From Candidatus Methanophagales archaeon (GTDB lineage Archaea; Halobacteriota; Syntropharchaeia; Alkanophagales; Methanospirareceae): DNA of 11,072 bases. The stretch spans positions 1-11,072 of the forward strand of contig JACGMN010000021.1 of the NCBI GenBank assembly GCA_014061035.1, in the 5' to 3' direction. The position numbers were made by a program, and so were the translations under genes. This document shows positions 5,794 through 11,072 of this stretch, piece after piece; positions within the stretch are counted from its first letter, which is position 1, and each line of letters begins with the position of its first letter. The notes beneath the pieces are model-generated. The model made no database searches, was not told the origin of the DNA, and saw only the letters and a program-made list of their open reading frames with translations.

Positions 5794-7089
5794 TCAAGTC
5801 AGATCAGCGAGAATGATTCGCGAAAGATATTTTGCTAATGCGACGATCGTCAATATCGGTGGAGCACCGGGCGAAGCAGGTAGCACTGATGCGTCTGCAA
5901 CGTACAATCCACTTACCTCGGTTGCCAAGTTTTTATCTACTGCTTCACCAATCATTGCAGTTCCACCGGGATGAGCGCCTCTTACGTGTGTTGAGACGAA
6001 GCTAGAGGGTTCGACACCCGCTCTTTTTAATATGGCGCCTGCGATAGCAGCCCCTTCAGAGAGAAGTACTGCATCCTTCTTCGTTATGCCTTTCTTCACC
6101 TCATCAGCTTCAGCCATCTCGCCGACTTCGACTTCTTCATCTTTTATCTTTACCATTATCCCGAGGACATCGTCCGGAGAGGTCTTTATTCCACTCACAC
6201 TCATCCTTTTCACTAGATGGTTCGAGAAATGAGGGAATAGCGTGAAATCAGCGAATGCTATTAGTGCGTTCATTGTTACTTCTCTGTTCAGCCTTACTCC
6301 TTTGAGAATACCACCAATCGTGATGAACGTGTCAACGAAGATACGAGGTGTATGTGTATGTGTACGTGTACGTGTACGTGTACGTGTGCTCGAGCTCATA
6401 CTCAACAATCCCTGCTTCTTCAATAGCCGCGGCGTTTCCAGCGCTCCCGCAGAAAGAACAACTATATCTGCCCGAAAGGTTTTATCCCTGCTTCTCACTC
6501 CTACCACTTCGCCATCTTTCACAATTATATTATCCACAGGCATCCCCGTAATTATCTTAGCGCCGTTCTTCTCTGCATCTTTTATAAACTCGATTGCGCT
6601 CCATTTCGCATTATTTGGACAGCCAAACGAACATTTGCCACATGGCACGCATCTAATGGGATCGATAAATTTCGGCATCTTCTTCATCTCAAATCCGAGA
6701 TCACCGGCAGCCGCCATAATCCGCCTTGTTCCTTCACCAAAGTGCGAATCGGGAAGAGTCCTTACCCCGAGTTCTCGCTCTGCCTCCTTGAATTCCTCGC
6801 TCAAATCGATTCCTAAGACGCTCAACTCTTTTTCTAACGCTCTCATTCCGTTTCCGGCTGATACCGTAGTCGATCCACCTAAACAGAACGTCCTGAGAAT
6901 CTCCACCTCAGATGAGCGAATATTTGCGTAGTATCTCGAAGCATCTTTCGAATCATCTATCGCAGGCCCTTTCTCTATCAAGAGAACTTCTATACCTCTA
7001 CCATTATCATTTCCGGTAGTAGCGTTGGCAGATAGTTCTTTCGCTACCGTAGCTCCTCCGGCGCCTGAGCCAACAATTATTATCCGCAT
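5794..7089 (-). CDS. GMC-family FAD-dependent oxidoreductase with a four-cysteine cluster
   Basis: This 431-residue flavoprotein has the N-terminal FAD-binding motif VGSGAGG (6-12), an acidic end to the second strand (LLIEKG, 36-41), the GGST block (71-74), SAGALETPRLL (213-223), and a GMC-type C-terminal domain with H368/H373, YVADASVLPASPG (396-408) and LTIVALA. Such enzymes oxidise alcohols, sugars or related C-H bonds; the substrate is not evident. C147, C150, C153 and C157 form CxxCxxCxxxCP, the spacing of a [4Fe-4S] ferredoxin motif, suggesting an electron exit route other than oxygen. The usual active-site Asn near the C terminus is replaced by Pro (GAPP, 408-411). The ATG at 7089 is chosen because MRIIIVGSGAGG is the normal fold start; a longer frame upstream only reads through tRNA-His. 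A microsatellite encodes residues 235-247. Confidence 0.85.
   Translation of the reverse strand: MRIIIVGSGAGGATVAKELSANATTGNDNGRGIEVLLIEKGPAIDDSKDASRYYANIRSSEVEILRTFCLGGSTTVSAGNGMRALEKELSVLGIDLSEEFKEAERELGVRTLPDSHFGEGTRRIMAAAGDLGFEMKKMPKFIDPIRCVPCGKCSFGCPNNAKWSAIEFIKDAEKNGAKIITGMPVDNIIVKDGEVVGVRSRDKTFRADIVVLSAGALETPRLLKKQGLLSMSSSTRTRTRTRTHTHTPRIFVDTFITIGGILKGVRLNREVTMNALIAFADFTLFPHFSNHLVKRMSVSGIKTSPDDVLGIMVKIKDEEVEVGEMAEADEVKKGITKKDAVLLSEGAAIAGAILKRAGVEPSSFVSTHVRGAHPGGTAMIGEAVDKNLATEVSGLYVADASVLPASPGAPPILTIVALAKYLSRIILADLT
6348..6388. repeat. Hexanucleotide microsatellite inside the GMC gene
   Basis: About 6.8 copies of a six-base unit occur on the plus strand: gtgtat twice, gtgtac four times, then gtgtg. 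On the coding strand it yields alternating Arg-Thr and His-Thr (residues 235-247). Because the unit is two codons long, slippage changes the linker length without a frameshift. It sits between the GALETPRLL block and FVDTF, a likely surface loop. Confidence 0.9.
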
Positions 7090-7121
7090 GGAATTAGCAC
7101 TATTTTTTTTATTTTTTAGAG

Positions 7122-7194
7122 GGCCGGGACTGGGATTCGAACCCAGGTCTAGGGATCCACAGTCCCCAGGGATAGCCTCTACCACACCCCGGCC
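7122..7194 (-). tRNA. tRNA-His (anticodon GTG)
   Basis: The 73-base gene folds as a cloverleaf. The acceptor GCCGGGG pairs with TCCCGGC with one G-U at its base, and an encoded extra 5' G(-1) faces C73, the identity mark of histidine tRNA. The anticodon stem GGGGA/TCCCT encloses loop CTGTGGA with anticodon GTG. The T arm is CTGGG-TTCGAAT-CCCAG. The D stem is short and imperfect. There is no intron and no encoded CCA, so the CCA end is added by nucleotidyltransferase. The gene lies 95 bases after the transporter operon and 32 bases before the GMC start codon. Confidence 0.96.
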
Positions 7195-7289
7195 ATTGGA
7201 GACTATAGAGACTGTATACTGTACAGATAAGTGGTGTAATAAGTAATAAAAATATATTTGTTTGGCTGATAAATTCTTCACCCACATCT
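7195..7289 (-). promoter_or_regulatory. Spacer between transporter operon and tRNA-His, with possible tRNA promoter
   Basis: The 95 bases contain an AT-rich stretch near 7241-7260 (minus strand AAATATATTTTTATTAC) that could be a TATA box for tRNA-His, implying a 5' leader of about 30 bases trimmed by RNase P. No clear terminator for the operon is seen, so read-through into the tRNA is also possible. Confidence 0.3.
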
Positions 7290-8237
7290 TCACTTTAGGT
7301 GGCAGGCTACCTGGTGCCCATCACCAATCGTGGCTACTGCAGGTTCCTCAGTCTCGCATATCTGTCTACTGTAAAGGCACCGGGTATGGAATCTGCAACC
7401 AGATGGTGGACTGATTTGTGTTGGGATTTCGCCGCCTATTGCAATTCTGCCACTCTTCGCATCTGGATCAGGGACAGGGATTGCAGATAATAATGCCTGC
7501 GTATATGGGTGCTCGGCACGATTGAATATATCACCGGTTCTTCCGACTTCGACCAACTTCCCAAGATACATCACTGCGATCTTATCGGTCATAACCTTTA
7601 TTACTTCGAGGTCATGAGAGATGAATAGACAGGTAAGCCCGATATTCTCCCTGACTTTTTTCAGTAACGATAGCATCTGTGCTTGTACATTAACGTCTAA
7701 GGAAGATGTTGGTTCGTCAGCAACAATGAACTCAGGTTTTATAGCAAGAATTCTTGCAATCACCACTCTCTGATTTTGCCCACCACTTAGTTCATGCGGA
7801 TATCGGTTCACGTGTTCAGGATTTAATCCAACCATTTCTATTAATTCTGAGACTTTTTCTTCTATCTCCGTTTTGCTAACGATCTTATGCAATAAAAGAG
7901 GTTCGGCGATACTATCACCGATACGAATTCTTGGATTGAGAGATGAATCCGGGTCCTGAAATATTATCTGCATCTTAGGTCTCAACTTTCGTAACTTCTT
8001 CTTGCTGAGTTTGAGAATATCTATCTTTTCATTTCCAAAAAAGATTTTGCCTCCCGATGGTTCGATAAGCCGCAGAATCAATCTACCAACAGTTGTCTTT
8101 CCACATCCGCTCTCACCTACTAACCCGAGGGTTTCGCCTCTTTCAATCCTAAAACTAATACCATCCACAGCTCTGACGTATTTCCTGCTGAATATTCCTG
8201 CCGAGAAATATTTCTTTATCTTTTCAACTTCAATCAT
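7290..8237 (-). CDS. Peptide/nickel ABC importer ATPase, second subunit (DppF/NikE-like)
   Basis: This 315-residue cytoplasmic ATPase energises the importer as the partner of the preceding ATPase. It has Walker A GESGCGKT (41-48), Q-loop Q94, signature LSGGQ (150-154), Walker B IVADE (171-175) and the switch His208. The C-terminal extension typical of DppF/OppF (GCRFHTRC onward) contains C281, C287, C294 and C312 in the C-x5-C-x6-C...C pattern reported to bind [4Fe-4S] in related Opp/Dpp ATPases. The ATG at 8237 is preferred over a GTG at 8252: it overlaps the upstream stop as ATGA, and MIEVEKIKKYF matches the usual family start; a gaggtg lies about 12 bases upstream. It is the last gene of the operon, followed by tRNA-His. 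The substrate cannot be read from the ATPase. Confidence 0.93.
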   Translation of the reverse strand: MIEVEKIKKYFSAGIFSRKYVRAVDGISFRIERGETLGLVGESGCGKTTVGRLILRLIEPSGGKIFFGNEKIDILKLSKKKLRKLRPKMQIIFQDPDSSLNPRIRIGDSIAEPLLLHKIVSKTEIEEKVSELIEMVGLNPEHVNRYPHELSGGQNQRVVIARILAIKPEFIVADEPTSSLDVNVQAQMLSLLKKVRENIGLTCLFISHDLEVIKVMTDKIAVMYLGKLVEVGRTGDIFNRAEHPYTQALLSAIPVPDPDAKSGRIAIGGEIPTQISPPSGCRFHTRCLYSRQICETEEPAVATIGDGHQVACHLK

Positions 8238-9175
8238 ACATACAAGAAACACCTCACGAGATGCCTTTTCGCTATCTCTACCATTTCCGGTCTGTTACTC
8301 TTGCATATATCCATCGCAGATGGGCACCTCGGATAGAATTTACATCCTTCTGGAAGATCAATTAGAGATGGACTCATACCGTTCATAGGTTTTAAACCTC
8401 TGCTTGGAAGAGAATCGAGAAAACCCTGTGTATATGGGTGCCCGGGATTTTTGAAGAATTCTTTAATATTTGCATATTCAACAATCTCACCAGAATACAT
8501 TACTGCAATATTATCACATAACTCGGCTGCAACACCGAGGTCGTGAGTTATTAACAGCATAGAAGTCCCGGATTTTGTCGTTAGTTCTTTTATCAGTTCT
8601 ACAACCTGTGCTTGTATCGTGACATCTAAGCCTTTGGTTGGCTCGTCTGCAATGATTAAAGGGGGCGTGCAAGCAAGTCCCATTGCAATCATCGCTCTCT
8701 GCCTCATTCCTCCACTCAGTTCGTGAGGATACGACTTTACACGCTCAGATGGAGACGGCATCCGTACTTGTTTTAACATCTCAATCACCTTTTGCATTGC
8801 ATCTTTCTTTTTAAAGCCCTGGTGCAAGACAAAAGGCTCAGAAATTTGTGTCCCTATCGTAAGGGCCGGATTCATCGAGGTTAATGGATTCTGAAATATC
8901 GTCGCTATCTCTTTACCCCTTATCTGCCGCATCTCATCTTCACCAAGTGTGAGCAGATCTACTCCCTGGTATAATATTTTTCCTTCGACAGTCGTGTTCT
9001 CAGGGAGCAGACGGAGTATTGAGAGCCCTAATACAGTTTTTCCACAGCCCGTTTCCCCGATTAAACCCAGAGTTTCATTCTTTCCTATCTCCAGGTTAAC
9101 CGTGTCCGCAGCCCTCACAATACCGTATTCCGTAGAAAACCTAACTTTTAGATCGATTAATTTCAATATCTCCAT
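8234..9175 (-). CDS. Peptide/nickel ABC importer ATPase, first subunit (DppD/NikD-like)
   Basis: This 313-residue ATP-binding subunit of the importer carries Walker A GETGCGKT (40-47), Q-loop Q95, signature LSGGM (153-157), Walker B LIIADE (173-178) and switch His211. The C-terminal oligopeptide-type extension has C278, C284, C291 and C309 with the same spacing as the partner ATPase, a likely iron-sulfur site. Its length fits the DppD/OppD group and is longer than the classical E. coli NikD, so sequence length alone favours a Dpp-type name. The start lies 7 bases after the permease stop, and GGTGA eight bases upstream, overlapping the end of that gene, is a good archaeal ribosome binding site. 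It overlaps the next ATPase by four bases (ATGA). Confidence 0.93.
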   Translation of the reverse strand: MEILKLIDLKVRFSTEYGIVRAADTVNLEIGKNETLGLIGETGCGKTVLGLSILRLLPENTTVEGKILYQGVDLLTLGEDEMRQIRGKEIATIFQNPLTSMNPALTIGTQISEPFVLHQGFKKKDAMQKVIEMLKQVRMPSPSERVKSYPHELSGGMRQRAMIAMGLACTPPLIIADEPTKGLDVTIQAQVVELIKELTTKSGTSMLLITHDLGVAAELCDNIAVMYSGEIVEYANIKEFFKNPGHPYTQGFLDSLPSRGLKPMNGMSPSLIDLPEGCKFYPRCPSAMDICKSNRPEMVEIAKRHLVRCFLYV

Positions 9176-9182
9176 ATTTCAT

Positions 9183-10070
9183 TCACCGTTCTAGCACTTT
9201 TTCTCGCAATCTTGGGTCCAGTGCATCCCGGAGTCCATCACCAAGGAAATTGAAGGCAAGAACAGTGACCATTATCGCTAAACCCGGAAAGACGGTCAAA
9301 TGTGGTGCGGTACGCATAAAAGCCCGCCCAGCGTTCAGCATCGAACCCCATTCCGGAGCTGGTGGTTGCGCTCCTAATCCTAAAAAACTCAGTGCTGCCG
9401 CGGCTAATATTACATGCGCCATCCCCAGCGTAGCCATCACGATCACCGGCGCCATGACGTTTGGCAGTACGTGCCTGAACATGATCCGGAGATCACTGAC
9501 ACCCAGCGCCCTCGCACCTTCAACAAACTCCTTTTCTTTGACCGAGAGCACAGATCCACGCACTACCCTAGCATAGCTCGTCCAACCGACAACAGCCAAC
9601 GCGAGCATGACATTGTAGAGCGAAGGACCTAGTATACCCGCGATAACGAGCGCTAAGATGATGCCTGGAAAAGCAAGCAGGATATCAACACTTCGCATGA
9701 TCATCTCATCGATCAGACCGCCCTGATAACCAGCAATCAATCCCAGTGAGACACCGATGATCGCTGTAATGCCAACGACCATAATACCGATTTGCAGCGA
9801 GACGCTGGCACCATGGATCAGACGGCTCAGAACACAACGGCCGAGGTTATCGGTACCAAGTGGATATTCTGTGTTGGGCGTCAATAAACGATATGGCAAA
9901 TTTTGCTCGATCGGGTCATTGGGTGCGATAAATGGTGCCAGTACCGCGCTGAAGACTAGCGCCAGAATAATTGCTGCCCCGATCATTGCAAGGCGGTGCT
10001 TTTTAAGTCTTTTGAGAACTTCGAGCGATGGTCGCCGGCTCTCTATAATTTTTATTACGATATCGTGCAT
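9183..10070 (-). CDS. nikC: Peptide/nickel ABC importer permease, second subunit (NikC/DppC-like)
   Basis: This 295-residue integral membrane protein is one half of the translocation channel. An N-terminal membrane segment (about 29-49) is followed by the DppC/NikC signature LPYRLLTP...LGTDNLGRCVLSRL (58-84) and five further hydrophobic segments. The EAA loop that docks on the ATPases is FVEGARALGVSD to HVLPNVMAP (182-208). The RLLTP-to-LGTDNLGR block resembles E. coli NikC (RLLSP, LGTDHLGR) as I remember it, which leans towards nickel, though peptide transport is not excluded. Cys79 replaces the Asp that usually follows LGTDxxGR. It starts 9 bases after the first permease, with AAGGA close to the ATG, and its stop codon forms part of the ribosome binding site of the following ATPase gene. 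Confidence 0.88.
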   Translation of the reverse strand: MHDIVIKIIESRRPSLEVLKRLKKHRLAMIGAAIILALVFSAVLAPFIAPNDPIEQNLPYRLLTPNTEYPLGTDNLGRCVLSRLIHGASVSLQIGIMVVGITAIIGVSLGLIAGYQGGLIDEMIMRSVDILLAFPGIILALVIAGILGPSLYNVMLALAVVGWTSYARVVRGSVLSVKEKEFVEGARALGVSDLRIMFRHVLPNVMAPVIVMATLGMAHVILAAAALSFLGLGAQPPAPEWGSMLNAGRAFMRTAPHLTVFPGLAIMVTVLAFNFLGDGLRDALDPRLREKVLER

Positions 10071-10079
10071 TATCCTTTT

Positions 10080-11018
10080 TTATCTCACCTCGTAACGTAT
10101 TCGTGGATCCAGGTAGGCATAGAAGACGTCAACCAGTAAATTGACCAATACAAACATGGCGGCAATGAAAAGCAGGCAGCCCTGGATGACCATGAAGTCC
10201 CGGGCAAATATCGAATCGACCAGAAGTCTGCCGATCCCGGGCCATGCGAAGATCACCTCGACTATGACCGCGCCCTCTAAAAGAGATCCGAACTGCAAGC
10301 CCACAACAGTAGCGACCGGGATCATGGCGTTCTTCAATGCGTGCTTGTAAACCACGACTCTTTCCTTCAAGCCCTTTGCTCTTGCGGTCTGGATATAATC
10401 CTGACTGAGCACTTCGAGCATGCTGGAACGGATCAGACGGGTGGTGATGGCCGCCATGCCGGTGCCGAGAGTTATAGCAGGCAGTATCAGGTGTTCTATT
10501 CCGCCTCTACCAAATACCGGTAGCCAGCCTAAATAGACCGAGAAGAAGAGTATGAGCAATAGTCCCAGCCAGAAATTTGGCATAGAAACTCCTAACAACG
10601 CACCGAACATGCTCACGTTATCGACCGCCGAGTATTGCCTGGTAGCCGAGATAATTCCCACTGGAATTGAGATAAGAAGCGATGCCAGCATACCGGCAAG
10701 AGCGAGTTGGATGGTCGCCGGCAATCTTGCCAGAATTTCGTCCAGAACTGGTCGGTCAGTACGGAAAGAATAGCCGAGATCGCCCTGAAGCACGTTGCTC
10801 AGCCAGCGAAGATATTGTATATATACCGGCTGGTCGAGGCCGAGTTCAGTACGGACATGCGCGATCGTATCGGCGGTGACCTCCTCTCCGTATCGTTCTA
10901 TAGCAATCACCTCTGCCGGGTCGCCGGGTACAAAATGCATCATAGAAAAAGTGATGATCGATACGCCCAGCATGATAAAAATCATCAATCCAATTCGTCT
11001 AACGATATAGGTCAGCAT
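10080..11018 (-). CDS. nikB: Peptide/nickel ABC importer permease, first subunit (NikB/DppB-like)
   Basis: This 312-residue membrane protein has six predicted transmembrane stretches, beginning with the family start MLTYIVRRIGLMIFIMLGVS. The PGDPAE block (31-36) and LGLDQPVYIQYLRWL (59-73) are standard for the DppB/NikB family. The EAA loop is YIQTARAKGLKER to LKNAMIP (208-234). RPVLDEILARLPAT (89-102), GVSMPNFWL (143-151) and FSVYLGWLP (159-167) closely follow E. coli NikB as I remember it, so nickel transport is the favoured but unproven role; nickel would be needed for methyl-CoM reductase cofactor F430 in a methanogen or ANME archaeon. It is the first gene of the operon within the window, with GTGATG upstream of the ATG and its own promoter. 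A substrate-binding protein gene is not visible. Confidence 0.88.
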   Translation of the reverse strand: MLTYIVRRIGLMIFIMLGVSIITFSMMHFVPGDPAEVIAIERYGEEVTADTIAHVRTELGLDQPVYIQYLRWLSNVLQGDLGYSFRTDRPVLDEILARLPATIQLALAGMLASLLISIPVGIISATRQYSAVDNVSMFGALLGVSMPNFWLGLLLILFFSVYLGWLPVFGRGGIEHLILPAITLGTGMAAITTRLIRSSMLEVLSQDYIQTARAKGLKERVVVYKHALKNAMIPVATVVGLQFGSLLEGAVIVEVIFAWPGIGRLLVDSIFARDFMVIQGCLLFIAAMFVLVNLLVDVFYAYLDPRIRYEVR

Positions 11019-11030
11019 CTGGCATCACTC

Positions 11031-11054
11031 TTATGATATATTATGATATATTAT
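11031..11054. repeat. 10-bp direct repeat in the transporter promoter
   Basis: TTATGATATA occurs twice in tandem (11031-11040 and 11041-11050) with a further four matching bases. The period is about one turn of the DNA helix and the repeat overlaps the putative TATA box of the operon. Confidence 0.8.
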
Positions 11055-11057
11055 AAA
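11048..11057 (-). promoter_or_regulatory. TATA box of the ABC importer operon
   Basis: On the minus strand TTTATAATAT lies about 35 bases upstream of the permease ATG at 11018. Transcription would start near 11027, leaving a leader of roughly nine bases that includes the GTGATG-like ribosome binding sequence. Confidence 0.5.
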
Positions 11058-11072
11058 GTAATAAGTTTTAAT

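Noticed and set aside
6242..6931. 229-codon plus-strand open frame
   Set aside because: It is antisense to the conserved GMC coding region, contains a microsatellite-derived Val-Arg run, and has no recognisable domain.
7122..7194. tRNA-His as an integration site of a mobile element
   Set aside because: No duplicated tRNA 3' end, integrase or other mobile-element gene is visible in the window.
7090..7293. N-terminal extension of the GMC frame by 68 residues
   Set aside because: It reads through the whole tRNA-His gene; the normal FAD-binding start MRIIIVGSGAGG begins at 7089.
8238..8252. GTG start five codons upstream for the last ATPase
   Set aside because: The ATG at 8237 gives the classic ATGA overlap and the usual family N terminus.

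Overview
The window looks archaeal, probably from a methanogen- or ANME-related euryarchaeon. This placement is inferred. The supporting signs are a family-B replicative-type DNA polymerase of euryarchaeal style, the archaeal/eukaryotic ribosomal protein L32e, a tRNA-His with no encoded CCA, and AT-rich TATA-box promoters with very short or absent leaders. No rRNA, CRISPR array, transposase or integrase is visible.

Layout. (1) Positions 54-2957, minus strand: a two-gene unit, rpl32e followed with no gap by polB. (2) Positions 2958-3424: about 470 bases without a confident gene. They hold the rpl32e promoter (inside a pentamer repeat), a second TATA-like site on the plus strand, a doubtful 67-codon ORF, a 12-bp palindrome, an 8-bp hairpin, and the promoter of the next unit. 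(3) Positions 3425-5628, plus strand: a translationally coupled pair, an AAA+/STAND-like P-loop ATPase with a C-terminal winged-helix-like tail, and a TPR protein with a P-loop-less alpha/beta N-terminal domain. This is the least understood part of the window and the best candidate for an undescribed system, possibly signalling or conflict/defence, but no effector enzyme is recognised. (4) Positions 5629-5793: a convergent intergenic region with heptamer tandem repeats inside a long imperfect inverted repeat. (5) Positions 5794-7089, minus strand: a GMC-family flavoprotein with a four-cysteine ferredoxin-like motif and a hexanucleotide microsatellite in its coding sequence. (6) Positions 7122-7194, minus strand: tRNA-His(GTG). 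(7) Positions 7290-11018, minus strand: a four-gene ABC importer operon of the peptide/nickel family, two permeases followed by two ATPases. The permeases most resemble NikB and NikC, so nickel uptake is plausible. The substrate-binding protein is not in the window.

How the parts relate. L32e and PolB link translation and replication in one transcript. The transporter genes form one coupled operon with an AT-rich promoter at the right edge, and together would make a complete membrane channel with its energising ATPases. A recurring theme is short tandem repeats of period 5, 6, 6, 7 and 10, found both in promoters and inside otherwise conserved enzyme genes, which suggests a genome that tolerates or generates microsatellites.
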